NCBI RefSeq assembly: GCF_016918545.1
Contig: NZ_JAFFQC010000006.1
Coordinates: forward strand, 1-64,000
Length of the DNA stretch: 64,000 nt
Origin: Desulfobulbus alkaliphilus
Lineage (GTDB): Bacteria; Desulfobacterota; Desulfobulbia; Desulfobulbales; Desulfobulbaceae
Reading direction: 5' to 3'
Of the stretch, positions 50,902-59,824 are shown in pieces. The notes beneath the pieces were generated by a model. It did no database searches. It had not been told where the DNA came from and saw nothing but the letters and a program-made list of their open reading frames with translations. Position 1 is the stretch's first letter, and each line of letters starts with the position of its first letter. The translations under genes and the position numbers were made by a program.

Positions 50902-51719
50902 TTGGGTGAAAACGACGTGGAAGCACAGGAACAATTCGATCAACAGACCCTGACGGAACATCTGGCGGAATTGCGCTCCTGTCTGCTGATCTCTCTGGCT
51001 GCTCTGGGCGTTTGCTTTGTCATTACCTACAGTTTTGTTCAGCCCCTGGCGGACTGGTTTCTCCGCCCACTGATTCAAGTGTTGCCGGCCGATCAGCATC
51101 TCATTTTCACGGCGTACCAGGAAGGGTTTTTTTTTATCTGAAAATTGCCCTGGTTTTTGCCGCCCTTTTTGCCAGCCCCGTCATTTTTCTGCAGATCTGG
51201 CGATTTATTTCCCCCGGATTATATCGTCATGAAAAAAAGATCCTGGTTCCTTTCACGGCGATCTCGACCCTTTGTTTTCTCGCCGGTACAGCTTTTGGTT
51301 ATTATATAGTTTTTCCCCCGGCCTTTAATTTTCTCCTTGGCTATTCCAGCGAATTTCTGGAACCCATGCCGGCGGTGAACGAGTATTTTTCCCTGGCTCT
51401 CCGTCTGTTCCTGGCCTTCGGTCTGGTGTTTGAACTGCCAGTTTTCATGGTTTTGCTTGGCAAGGCAGGCCTGGTCGACAAGCCTTTTCTGGTGAAAAAC
51501 AGAAAGTATGCCCTGTTGATGACGTATGTTGTGGCGGCGGTCCTGACACCACCGGACGTGGTCAGTCAGTTTCTCATGGCCGGCCCGCTCATTGTCCTCT
51601 ATGAGGTGAGCATTGTGGCTGTGGCGGTTTTTGCCCGCCGGCCTTTTTCCAGTTTCAACACCGGCAATGGGGGCGGAGATGGAGGCATGTCCGGTTCTGG
51701 TTCTTCCGGTGCAGCATGA
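50902..51719 (+). pseudogene. tatC: Twin-arginine translocase subunit TatC, frameshifted in a T9 run
   Basis: TatC recognises twin-arginine signal peptides and forms the translocon with TatA/B. The first part (to 51141, with HLAELR, the conserved N-terminal signature) ends at TGA just after nine Ts at 51127-51135. The rest of the protein, from the next helix (KIALVFAALFASP) through FELPVFMVLL and a Gly-rich tail, is in the -1 frame to 51719. Both halves are intact and typical, so the break is a single indel, an assembly error, or programmed slippage in the run. The start is a TTG at 50902 or GTG at 50917. No tatA or tatB is adjacent. Confidence 0.88.
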
Positions 51720-51740
51720 CCACGATGTGGATGATTTGAA

Positions 51741-51832
51741 CCTGAATCCGTGACGGCCGGACGCTTGTTTTGGATATACCTTGCTGTGATCATTTAATTG
51801 CAGCGGAATCCTTGATAATACCTTTCACCAGC
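51741..51832 (+). repeat. Dispersed MITE-like element, copy R13 (truncated)
   Basis: Forward orientation, starting CCTGAATCCGTGACGGCCGG, 21 bases after the tatC stop. The left arm through CTTGCTGTGATC, ATTGCAGCGGAATCC and TTTCACCAGC is kept. The right half and terminus are missing, and the sequence beyond 51832 is not repeat-like, so no target duplication can be scored. Confidence 0.85.
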
Positions 51833-51849
51833 ACTTCATCAGTAAACGA

Positions 51850-51939
51850 TCAGGTAACCGCGGAGAGCTGTCGCCAGAACTCGTCCGCCTGCTTATCCAC
51901 CTGTGAAGCCCCGGCAGACACTTCCAGCTCCCAGGTCAT
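51850..51939 (-). other. Possible chemotaxis receptor C-terminal remnant
   Basis: The minus strand reads ELEVSAGASQVDKQADEF and WRQLSAV before a TGA at 51850-51852, resembling the very end of a methyl-accepting chemotaxis protein. It directly adjoins the broken end of repeat R13. The resemblance is weak and may be chance. The remainder of 51720-52107 holds no other gene. Confidence 0.3.
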
Positions 51940-52107
51940 GCAGCCTTATACCTGTATCCATTGAACGGTTCTTGGTCGTGTGTTTGCATTGATCCGGTTT
52001 TGAAACCGATCTCAAGGGATGAAGATTTTCGATGGGTGAGAAATGCGAGCAACTCGAGATCAACCCGAACAGATTCATGGCATGTATCAGTCAACAGGAG
52101 GAAGAAT

Positions 52108-53388
52108 ATGAGTTATGTCAGCGATTTTGAAAAAGCCCTTGAAATTGGCAGGCCACCCAATATCAGAGCACTGTTTCCCAATTCACGGGCATTGATTGTC
52201 AGCGGTAAAGTTATTGATCGTGCCCTGCTGACCAAGGGTGGCGCCATGACCATTGCCGCCAACGGCAGGAGTCATCTGGTTATCCGTGGCGCCCTGCAGG
52301 CGGCTCAGCGTGCCCATGCCGCCATTATCATTGAAATCGCCCGATCAGAAGGGGGGACTAATGCGTACTGTCCCACCAATTTCTGGAATATCGCCCGCCA
52401 GGTTGACGCCCTCTGCAATGAAATGGCCATCACTGTACCAGTGGCGATTCATGCTGATCATTACGGTATCAAAAAAATGGCGGATGTTCCTGTTGCCGCG
52501 GTTGAAATTCCCACCCTGTTCGAGGCCGGCATTACATCGATCGCCATTGATGCCTCTCATATGCCCGATGCCGACAATCTCCTGGCCAGTATTGAACTGG
52601 CTCGATATGTGCCATCCTGGGCAGGCCTGGAAACAGAGGTTGGGGAGATCAAGGGAAAATTTGGTTTGTCGACCAGGGAAGAAGCTCTTTTTATCATTCA
52701 GGGTCTCAACGCCCATGATGTTTTTCCGGACTGGATCGCTCTCAACAACGGCACCACCCACGGCATTGAGGCCTCGGCTCAAGGCATCCAGGTTGAGCTG
52801 ACCGCCGAGATCCATGGGGCGCTGGCCGATTACGCCATTTCCGGGGCGCAGCACGGGACTTCGGGAAATAATTCCGAGCGGTTGCGTGCCATCGCTACCC
52901 AGACCCGCTCCACCAAAGCCAATGTCGCCACAGCCCTGCAAATGCTGTCATGGGGCCTTGCGGTGAATGATTATGGGAACGCTGTTCTTGATGACAACGG
53001 AGAATTTGTCAAAATTCCCGGCGAGGGGGTCACCGAAGAACTCTGGCTGGAGATGCGAAGCTATGCCGAGGCCAGAGGGTGGAAGAAGGGTGACTATAAA
53101 AACCTTAATCTGCCCTTTGAAAATAAAATCATGGGCCAGCCCCGTTCTGTGCGGGAGCGAATGGCCCGCCGGGTCGAGAATTTTATCTACACCATGTTGA
53201 CCCAGGTTTTTCAAGCTGGTGATACCGCCCGCCTGGGCGTTGCGACCATTCTGGCAGCCGGTTCCTATGACATCGGCCCCAAGGTCGGGCGGATGGAGTC
53301 TCCGGAGGCCTGGACCGAGGAGAGGATACGGGAGCGGGCCGCTTTATTGACTTCGGACAAAGGACCGGCAGGGGATTATGACGATTAA
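52108..53388 (+). CDS. Class II fructose-bisphosphate aldolase family protein
   Basis: Predicted zinc-dependent aldolase of glycolysis/gluconeogenesis, cleaving fructose-1,6-bisphosphate to DHAP and glyceraldehyde-3-phosphate. The 426-residue product has the zinc motif HADHYG, IALNNGTTHG and AISGAQHGTSGN around the second half of the active site, and a longer C-terminal region than E. coli FbaA (359). AGGAGGAAG precedes the ATG at 52108, and the frame further upstream has no family match. Other class II aldolases (tagatose, ketose-bisphosphate) are possible. It is followed by an epimerase gene after about 60 bases in the same direction. Confidence 0.82.
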   Translation: MSYVSDFEKALEIGRPPNIRALFPNSRALIVSGKVIDRALLTKGGAMTIAANGRSHLVIRGALQAAQRAHAAIIIEIARSEGGTNAYCPTNFWNIARQVDALCNEMAITVPVAIHADHYGIKKMADVPVAAVEIPTLFEAGITSIAIDASHMPDADNLLASIELARYVPSWAGLETEVGEIKGKFGLSTREEALFIIQGLNAHDVFPDWIALNNGTTHGIEASAQGIQVELTAEIHGALADYAISGAQHGTSGNNSERLRAIATQTRSTKANVATALQMLSWGLAVNDYGNAVLDDNGEFVKIPGEGVTEELWLEMRSYAEARGWKKGDYKNLNLPFENKIMGQPRSVRERMARRVENFIYTMLTQVFQAGDTARLGVATILAAGSYDIGPKVGRMESPEAWTEERIRERAALLTSDKGPAGDYDD

Positions 53389-53451
53389 ACCACTGTTCCC
53401 AGGTATCCGGCACGGCAATGAGCAGGTATGCTCCGTAACAGGTTGCGGGAA

Positions 53452-54462
53452 ATGCGGAAAATATTAATCACCGGCGCGGCTGGTTTTATCGGACATGGTC
53501 TGGCACTTCGCCTGCTCGCCGAAGGCAGGGATGTTATCGGGCTCGATAATCTCAACGAGTATTATGATCCGCAATTGAAACAGGACCGTCTGTCTCAATT
53601 GCAGGCCCACGACAGGTTCCGCCACGTCCAGTTCGATATGGCGGAACGGGACCGGACCGCAGACCTGTTTGTTGCCGAACAATTCGATGCGGTGGTCAAT
53701 CTGGCGGCCCAGGCCGGGGTTCGGTACTCGCTGGTCAATCCGCATGCCTATGTGGACACCAACCTGGTTGGTTTTGTCAATATTCTCGAAGGATGTCGGC
53801 AAACAAGCGTCAAACATCTGGTCTATGCATCATCAAGTTCGGTGTACGGTGCCAACACCCGGATGCCTTTTTCCGTGCACGACAACGTCGACCATCCAGT
53901 TTCTTTATATGCGGCTTCGAAGAAGGCCAACGAACTGATGGCCCATACCTATAGCCACCTCTTTGGTATTCCGACCACAGGGCTGCGGTTTTTTACTGTC
54001 TACGGCCCGTGGGGCCGCCCGGACATGGCCCTGTTTCTCTTCACCAGAGCCATGCTGGCCGGCCAGGCCATTGATGTGTTCAATAACGGTAATATGGAGC
54101 GAGATTTTACCTTTATCGATGATATTGTCGAGGGCGTGGTGCGGGTGATTGACCAGGTGGCCGTGCCCGATCCTTACTGGAGTGGTGATCAACCTGACCC
54201 GGCAACCAGTTACTGTCCCTGGCGGGTGTTCAACATCGGCAACAACAAAAAAGAATCGCTGATGCGCTACATCGAGGTGTTGGAAGACTGTCTGGGCTGC
54301 AAGGCGGAAAAGAACTTTCTGCCCATGCAGGACGGTGACGTGCCGGCGACCTATGCCGATGTGACCGAATTGGTTCAGGCGGTGGGTTTTCAGCCCTCGA
54401 CCTCCATCGAGGTCGGGGTGAGAAAGTTTGTTGATTGGTACCGGGAGTACTATCGGGTGTGA
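53452..54462 (+). CDS. NAD-dependent epimerase, UDP-glucuronate 4-epimerase-like
   Basis: Sugar-nucleotide epimerase of the extended SDR family. The 336-residue product has the NAD motif GAAGFIGHGLA, the catalytic serine region YASSSSVYG, the YAASK dyad and RFFTVYGPWGRPDM, a segment typical of UDP-glucuronate 4-epimerases (CapI/LspL). It would supply UDP-galacturonate for surface polysaccharide. I chose the ATG at 53452 (MRKILITGAAGF) by family fit; an in-frame ATG at 53428 adds 8 residues. The convergent gene is dxs, with repeat R14 between. Confidence 0.88.
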   Translation: MRKILITGAAGFIGHGLALRLLAEGRDVIGLDNLNEYYDPQLKQDRLSQLQAHDRFRHVQFDMAERDRTADLFVAEQFDAVVNLAAQAGVRYSLVNPHAYVDTNLVGFVNILEGCRQTSVKHLVYASSSSVYGANTRMPFSVHDNVDHPVSLYAASKKANELMAHTYSHLFGIPTTGLRFFTVYGPWGRPDMALFLFTRAMLAGQAIDVFNNGNMERDFTFIDDIVEGVVRVIDQVAVPDPYWSGDQPDPATSYCPWRVFNIGNNKKESLMRYIEVLEDCLGCKAEKNFLPMQDGDVPATYADVTELVQAVGFQPSTSIEVGVRKFVDWYREYYRV

Positions 54463-54488
54463 CCTGTCCTGCCGATGGAGGCTTACAG

Positions 54489-54706
54489 CCTGAATCCGTG
54501 AGCGTTCGTCCGTGCGTCAGTTTTATTGTCTGTGACCGTTCGATTAAAGTAAACTTTATCGAACGGTTACGGGCAATGAAGATGGCGTGCGGACGGACGC
54601 CCCGCAGGGCGGCTGGTGAAAATTATTATCAAGGATTCAGCTACAATTATAATCTGATTACAGCTAGCTATAACCAAAACAAGAGCCCGGCCGTCACGGA
54701 TTCAGG
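54489..54706 (-). repeat. Dispersed MITE-like element, copy R14 (full length, exact target duplication)
   Basis: Complete 218-bp copy in reverse orientation with both 13-base termini perfect. TACAG flanks both ends (54484-54488 and 54707-54711). It fills the gap between the convergent epimerase and dxs genes, where its hairpins could end transcription from both sides. Confidence 0.95.
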
Positions 54707-54749
54707 TACAGGGCAGGGGAGCGCTGAAAACTCCCGCCAGGTGGAGTTT

Positions 54750-56672
54750 TCAGCACCCTCTGTTGCACCTGTCCAGCAACTCAAGCGTGTTGCGAACGAT
54801 GCCGTCGGCATCCAGCCCGGCCTTGCTCCAGAGTAGGGTTTGGGGACCATGTTCGATGAAGGTGTCGGCATAACCGAGAATTTTTACCGGCAGATGCAGT
54901 CCGCGCTCATTGAGGAGCTGGAGAATTGCGCTGCCAAAGCCGCCCAGGCTGCTGTTATCCTCCACGGTCACCACCCGTCCGGTGCGTGCTGCCCAGGTGG
55001 TGATGAGGGTACTGTCCAAAGGCTTGAGGAAGCGGGGATTGATCACCGCTGCTCCGACCCCTTGCTCGGCAAGCAGATCGGCCGCGGCCAAGGCCGGATA
55101 GACCCGGTTGCCCATCGGCAGCAGCAGCACATCCTCGCCTTGTCGCAGCACTTCTCCCTTACCGATGGGCAGGTGATGGGGAGAGGGGGCGAGGGGGACA
55201 CCCTCGCCGCTGCCTCTTGGGTAGCGGAGGACCACCGGACCTGTATGGTGAAGGGCGGTGGCGAGCATGTGCTGCAGCTCATTTTCGTCTTTGGGGGCCA
55301 TCACCGTCAGGTTGGGAATGAAACGAAGAAAGGAAAGGTCAAAAACCCCGTGATGGGTCGGGCCATCGGCACCGACGACACCACTCCGGTCCAGGGCAAT
55401 GGTCACCGGCAGATTCGGCAGGCAGACATCGTGGATCAACTGGTCCAGGGCCCGCTGCATAAAAGAGGAGTAGACGACGAAAAAAGGGCGCATGCCTTCC
55501 AGTGCCAGGCCGGCGGCAAAGGTGACGGCGTGTTGTTCGGCGATGCCGACGTCAAAAAAACGATCCGGGAATTCTTTGCTGAAGTCCTGCAGTCCCGTAC
55601 CTCCCGGCATGGCGGCGGTGATCGCCACCAGTCGTTCATCTCTCTGAGCCAGGCTGCACAGGGTGTTGCCAAAGACCTTGGTGTATGTAATTGGCGCACT
55701 TTTGTTCTTTCTTGGAACGCCGGTGGTGATGTCAAAAGGTCCGATCCCGTGATAATCACCGGGATTTGTTTCTGCCGGCTCGTATCCTTTACCCTTGGTG
55801 GTAATCACATGGACGAGTACCGGTCCGTGGTTGTGGTCCCGGACATTTTTCAGGGTGGCGATGAGGTCGTCGAGTTCATGGCCGGGAATCGGGCCGATAT
55901 ATTTGAATTTCAATGCTTCAAACAGCATGCCCGGAGTAAAGAAACCTTTGAGGCTCTCTTCACTTTTACGCAGGACCGTAAGGATGTTTTCTCCCACTGA
56001 GGAAAGCGCCATCAGCCGTTCCTCGATGTGATCCCGCATACGTCTGATGGTCTTTCCGGTCATTTTCCGGCTGAGAAAACTGGAGAGAGCGCCAACGTTT
56101 CTCGAGATTGACATTTCGTTGTCGTTGAGGATCACCACCAGATCCCGCCCCAGGTCACCGGCATGATTCAACCCCTCAAAAGCCATGCCCGCGGTCATGG
56201 AACCATCACCGATGACGGCGATGACCTTGCCGGTGTCTGCCCGAATATGTTTGGCCGCTGCCATGCCGAGACTGTAGGAGATGGAGGTGGAGCTGTGGCC
56301 TGCTTCCACCGGATCGTATTCACTCTCGGCCCGCTTGGGAAAACCGCTCAGTCCCTTGTATCGACGCAAGGTGGCAAACCGGCCTTTGCGTCCGGTGAGG
56401 AGTTTATGAGCGTAGGCCTGGTGGCCGACATCCCAGACCAGTTTATCTCGGGGGGTGTCAAAGACATAATGCAGGGCCAGGGTCAGTTCGACGACACCAA
56501 GGCTGGGGGCCAGATGACCGCCGGTTTCAGCCACTGTGGCGATGATGGTGTCACGGATTTCGCTGGCAAGACCTTCCAGTTCCTGCAGGTTGAGGCCACG
56601 CAGATCATGGGGTGAATCAATAGTATCCAGCAGGTTGACCTGCCGTTCTGTCTGGGTATCGGCAATGAGCAT
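54750..56672 (-). CDS. dxs: 1-deoxy-D-xylulose-5-phosphate synthase
   Basis: Condenses pyruvate and glyceraldehyde-3-phosphate with thiamine diphosphate, the entry step of the MEP isoprenoid pathway. The 640-residue protein has the TPP motif starting GDGSMTAGMAFEGLNHAG, HQAYAHKLLTGR and the transketolase-like pyrimidine domain with DRSGVVGADGPTHHG. It lies 2 bases downstream of ispA on the same strand, after xseB, the common xseB-ispA-dxs order. Confidence 0.97.
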   Translation of the reverse strand: MLIADTQTERQVNLLDTIDSPHDLRGLNLQELEGLASEIRDTIIATVAETGGHLAPSLGVVELTLALHYVFDTPRDKLVWDVGHQAYAHKLLTGRKGRFATLRRYKGLSGFPKRAESEYDPVEAGHSSTSISYSLGMAAAKHIRADTGKVIAVIGDGSMTAGMAFEGLNHAGDLGRDLVVILNDNEMSISRNVGALSSFLSRKMTGKTIRRMRDHIEERLMALSSVGENILTVLRKSEESLKGFFTPGMLFEALKFKYIGPIPGHELDDLIATLKNVRDHNHGPVLVHVITTKGKGYEPAETNPGDYHGIGPFDITTGVPRKNKSAPITYTKVFGNTLCSLAQRDERLVAITAAMPGGTGLQDFSKEFPDRFFDVGIAEQHAVTFAAGLALEGMRPFFVVYSSFMQRALDQLIHDVCLPNLPVTIALDRSGVVGADGPTHHGVFDLSFLRFIPNLTVMAPKDENELQHMLATALHHTGPVVLRYPRGSGEGVPLAPSPHHLPIGKGEVLRQGEDVLLLPMGNRVYPALAAADLLAEQGVGAAVINPRFLKPLDSTLITTWAARTGRVVTVEDNSSLGGFGSAILQLLNERGLHLPVKILGYADTFIEHGPQTLLWSKAGLDADGIVRNTLELLDRCNRGC

Positions 56673-56674
56673 AG

Positions 56675-57571
56675 CTATCTGGTCCGGTCGACAATGTACT
56701 TGGCAAGCGCTCTGAGCGGGTCAGCCTGTCGGTCAAAGGGGGTGAGTGCCGAGATGGCGGCCTGGACAGCTTCCCTGGCCATGGTTCGCGAGGTACCTCT
56801 GCCCAGAAGAGAAGGGTAGGTGCTTTTTTCTGCTTTCATATCGCTACCCGCCGGCTTGCCCAGTTCCTCGGTGGTGGCTTCGACATCGAGAAGATCATCG
56901 ACGATCTGGAAGGCCAGGCCGATATGACCGCCATAGGTCTCCAGGGCCATTTCCTGCTCCGGATCAGCTCCAGCAACTATGGCGCCACTGACCACTGAAG
57001 CGGTGATCAGCGCGCCGGTCTTGCTGTAGTGAATGGTGCGCAGCGTCTCATAACCGATCTGTTTTCCCTCATGGAGCATGTCCAGAGACTGTCCACCGAC
57101 CATACCCAGCGGACCGGCGGCCCTGGCAATGAGATTGATGATACGGATCCGGTCCGCATCGGGGAGAGCAGCGCTGGCCTGGCCGCTGAGAAGATCAAAG
57201 GCATAGGTGAGGAGTCCATCACCAGCGAGAATGGCAGCGGCTTCCCCAAAAACTCTGTGATTCGTTGGTTTGCCGCGGCGAAGATCATCATCGTCCATGG
57301 CCGGCAGGTCATCATGGATGAGAGAGTAGGTATGGATACATTCCAGGGCGCAGGCGACGGTCAGCGTTTTTTTTCGGGTCGCTTCGCTCGGGTCCACCGC
57401 TTCAGCACCGGCCAGGCAGAGAATGGGACGGATCCGCTTGCCACCAACGAAAAGACTGTATCGCATCGATTCGATATGGTTGTGGAAAAGACCGACAGCG
57501 TCGGGTATGAGGCCGGCCAGATGTTCCTCGACCCGCTGCTGTTGCTGGGTAAGGTAGATTTTAATCTCCAC
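56675..57571 (-). CDS. ispA: Polyprenyl diphosphate synthase (FPP/GGPP type)
   Basis: Builds farnesyl or geranylgeranyl diphosphate from isopentenyl and dimethylallyl diphosphate. The 298-residue trans-prenyltransferase has the first Asp-rich motif [17 protein letters not shown] and the second in FQIVDDLLD. In the position before the first motif, [10 protein letters not shown], residues are typical of short-chain products. Chain length (C15 or C20) is not certain. It overlaps xseB by 11 bases and precedes dxs by 2, so the three are co-expressed. Confidence 0.95.
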   Translation of the reverse strand: MEIKIYLTQQQQRVEEHLAGLIPDAVGLFHNHIESMRYSLFVGGKRIRPILCLAGAEAVDPSEATRKKTLTVACALECIHTYSLIHDDLPAMDDDDLRRGKPTNHRVFGEAAAILAGDGLLTYAFDLLSGQASAALPDADRIRIINLIARAAGPLGMVGGQSLDMLHEGKQIGYETLRTIHYSKTGALITASVVSGAIVAGADPEQEMALETYGGHIGLAFQIVDDLLDVEATTEELGKPAGSDMKAEKSTYPSLLGRGTSRTMAREAVQAAISALTPFDRQADPLRALAKYIVDRTR

Positions 57572-57794
57572 CGTTTTCCTCTGTAAAAGGCAGACCAGCC
57601 AACTGGCCGTTCTTGTTCAGCAGCAGTTCAACCCGTCCTTTGGCCTCCTCGAGCCTGCTGCCACAGAACTGTACCAGGGCAATACCTTCGTTGAATTTGT
57701 CGAGGCTTTTTTCCAGACTCAGTTCTCCTGCCTCAAGCTCTTCGGTTATCTGTTCGAGTTTGGCCAGGGCGTTTTCAAAGGTTTTTTTTGCCAT
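57561..57794 (-). CDS. xseB: Exodeoxyribonuclease VII small subunit
   Basis: Small subunit of the single-strand exonuclease with XseA. The 77-residue, mostly helical product has the family core [20 protein letters not shown] and [12 protein letters not shown]. The start is ATG at 57794, with GGGAG upstream. It overlaps the ispA start, as is common. xseA is not in the window. Confidence 0.93.
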   Translation of the reverse strand: MAKKTFENALAKLEQITEELEAGELSLEKSLDKFNEGIALVQFCGSRLEEAKGRVELLLNKNGQLAGLPFTEENGGD

Positions 57795-58124
57795 GGGAGC
57801 CGGAGTCCGTTTCTGGAATTTTTAATCTGATGCTGTGCAAGAAACCATTTGTCGGGTGCGGGCGAGCAATCGCTTCACCCATAAGCTACGATTCAGGTTG
57901 CAGAAACGGCAGGTAGTTTTCGTGTAATCGGGTCGAAGCAGAGCAGGTCGATTGTGCAGCTTCAGGTCAAAACAGGAAAGTAGCATCCTCACGGAAAACT
58001 GAAAATACTCCACCCGCACTTTGCCAGATGTGGATGCATTGGGCGAAAAAAACAGTTGCAACAATATCGAAAGTAGCTCTACATTCTAAACATTCTTTTT
58101 TCCGGTTTCAATACTTCTTTCATT
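57795..58124. other. Divergent intergenic region between xseB and xerC
   Basis: A 330-base gap with no gene. For xerC a weak promoter candidate exists: TTGCAA at 58056-58061 and TACATT at 58080-58085, 18 bases apart. For xseB nothing stands out. No repeat copy, tRNA or recognised riboswitch is present. Confidence 0.4.
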
Positions 58125-59063
58125 ATGACAGGTTATATCGAACAATTCATCTCCTGGCTTGCCGTAGAAAAAGGGTACTCGCTCCACACAGTTGTTGGCT
58201 ATCAGCGTGATCTCGGCGAATTTCAGCGGTTCTGCGCGGCAGTGTCCGATCCCCGGGCAATCAGGGCCCAGGAAGTGCAGGCGTTTGTCGGATCGCTGTA
58301 CGCAGGGAATGCCAGCGCTTCCGTGGCCCGTAAGCTTTCCTCCCTGCGAAGCTTTTTCAAATATCTGCAACGGGAGGGAGTGGTGGAGTCTGATCCGGTC
58401 ACCGGCATTGCCGGCCCAAAGCTCAACCGCCATATTCCGGTTTTTCTCACTGTGGATGAGGTTTTTGCCCTGCTCGAGGCGCCGACGGCCAAAGATCGAT
58501 ATCATCGTCGAGACCGGGCGATCATGGAACTGATGTACTCCACCGGTATGCGGGTTTCCGAGTTGGTGGGCGGCAATACCGAAGATTTTGATTTTACGAC
58601 TGAGATGGTCCGGGTTCGAGGGAAAGGGAACAAAGAGCGATTGATCCCTTTTGGTCGTTCAGCGGCCGAGGCGCTGCGCGTGTACTTGCCCGAGCGTGAT
58701 GCCTTGATCGTCGCTCGTATGGCCAGGGGCAAGGAGGCCGAGCGCAACGCTCTGTTTCTCAACGCTCGGGGAACGCGATTGACCGTGCGGAGCGTGGAAA
58801 GGACCATCCAGATGTATGGAGAGCGGGCCGGTATCGCTACCACGGTGACACCGCATGGCCTGCGCCATTCTTTTGCCACCCATCTGCTGGAAATGGGAGC
58901 TGACCTTCGCATGGTTCAGGAATTACTCGGACATGTCAGCCTCTCAACGACGCAGAAATATACCCATGTCAACATCGACCACCTCGCAAGGGTGTATGAT
59001 CAGGCGCACCCCCAGGCCCGTAGGGACAAGGAGCCGAACCAGGAAAGACAGGTTACGGATTGA
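58125..59063 (+). CDS. xerC: Tyrosine recombinase XerC
   Basis: Site-specific recombinase that resolves chromosome dimers at dif with XerD. The 312-residue protein has an N-terminal SAM-like core-binding domain (about 1-90) and the catalytic domain with Arg in STGMRVSEL, Lys in RGKGNKERL, HGLRHSFATHLL, LLGHVSLSTTQKYTHV with the nucleophile tyrosine. The neighbouring hslVU follows the codY-like xerC-hslV-hslU order known in many bacteria, favouring XerC over XerD or a phage integrase. Confidence 0.93.
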   Translation: MTGYIEQFISWLAVEKGYSLHTVVGYQRDLGEFQRFCAAVSDPRAIRAQEVQAFVGSLYAGNASASVARKLSSLRSFFKYLQREGVVESDPVTGIAGPKLNRHIPVFLTVDEVFALLEAPTAKDRYHRRDRAIMELMYSTGMRVSELVGGNTEDFDFTTEMVRVRGKGNKERLIPFGRSAAEALRVYLPERDALIVARMARGKEAERNALFLNARGTRLTVRSVERTIQMYGERAGIATTVTPHGLRHSFATHLLEMGADLRMVQELLGHVSLSTTQKYTHVNIDHLARVYDQAHPQARRDKEPNQERQVTD

Positions 59064-59088
59064 CTCCTTTTCTGATAGTGTTTACAAC
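59060..59088 (+). promoter_or_regulatory. Candidate promoter of hslVU
   Basis: TTGACT (59060-59065, overlapping the xerC stop) and TACAAC (59083-59088) are 17 bases apart. The remaining leader of about 190 bases before hslV has no other clear element. hslVU is often under heat-shock sigma control elsewhere; no clear sigma-32 site is seen. Confidence 0.4.
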
Positions 59089-59284
59089 TGCTCACCATAT
59101 TGATCCGTTTATCAACAATCAACCAGTGACCATCCGGAAACAATGCTGTTCCCCCCAGAATCATTGTGATGCTGGCAAAGTTTTTTTGGAGCAGGACAAT
59201 TCGACAGCAGTTGCAGTCGTCGGAGCGCCGTTAGAGAGAACAGCACCGTTTGTTGGCGGATGGACACCAACCTGAAAATAGAAC

Positions 59285-59824
59285 ATGAGCCAGCCAGAAA
59301 GACGTTCCACCACGATCATCGCCATTCGCCACCAAGGTCAGGTTGTTGTTGCCGGTGACGGTCAGGTTTCTCTCGGCCAGACCATCATCAAGCATCAGGC
59401 GAAAAAGGTTCGCCGCCTCTATCACGATCAGGTCATCACCGGTTTTGCCGGAGCAACCGCTGATGCCTTCACCTTATATGATCGTCTGGAGCAGAAGCTT
59501 GAGCAGTACAACGGTAATCTGATGCGGGCGGCGGTCGAATTGGCCAAGGACTGGCGGATGGATAAAATGCTACGGCGACTCGAGGCCATGTTGATAGCTG
59601 TTGACGCGACCCATTCTCTGCTGCTTTCCGGCAACGGCGACGTCATCGAAGGGGATGACGGGATTCTGGCCATAGGGTCCGGTGGCCCTTATGCCCAGGC
59701 CGCTGCCAAGGCATTGATAGACCATTCCGAGCTTGATGCCGCTGCCATTGCCAGGGTTGCCCTGGAAATTGCCGGTTCATTGTGCGTGTATACCAACACC
59801 AACATTGTTGTCGAAAAAATATGA
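59285..59824 (+). CDS. hslV: ATP-dependent protease subunit HslV
   Basis: Peptidase subunit of the HslUV (ClpQY) protease. The 179-residue proteasome-like protein has the catalytic threonine at TTIIAIRH and [14 protein letters not shown]. Unlike E. coli HslV, where only the methionine is removed, eight residues (MSQPERRS) precede the threonine pair, so a short propeptide must be cleaved or an alternative start used. It overlaps hslU by 4 bases (ATGA). Confidence 0.96.
   Translation: MSQPERRSTTIIAIRHQGQVVVAGDGQVSLGQTIIKHQAKKVRRLYHDQVITGFAGATADAFTLYDRLEQKLEQYNGNLMRAAVELAKDWRMDKMLRRLEAMLIAVDATHSLLLSGNGDVIEGDDGILAIGSGGPYAQAAAKALIDHSELDAAAIARVALEIAGSLCVYTNTNIVVEKI

Noticed and set aside
54435-54836. 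133-codon plus-strand frame over repeat R14
   Set aside because: It begins inside the epimerase gene and runs through the repeat into the end of dxs; no independent support.
58125-59063. Phage integrase
   Set aside because: The tyrosine recombinase sits before hslVU with no att site, tRNA or phage genes nearby, and matches XerC in length and motifs.
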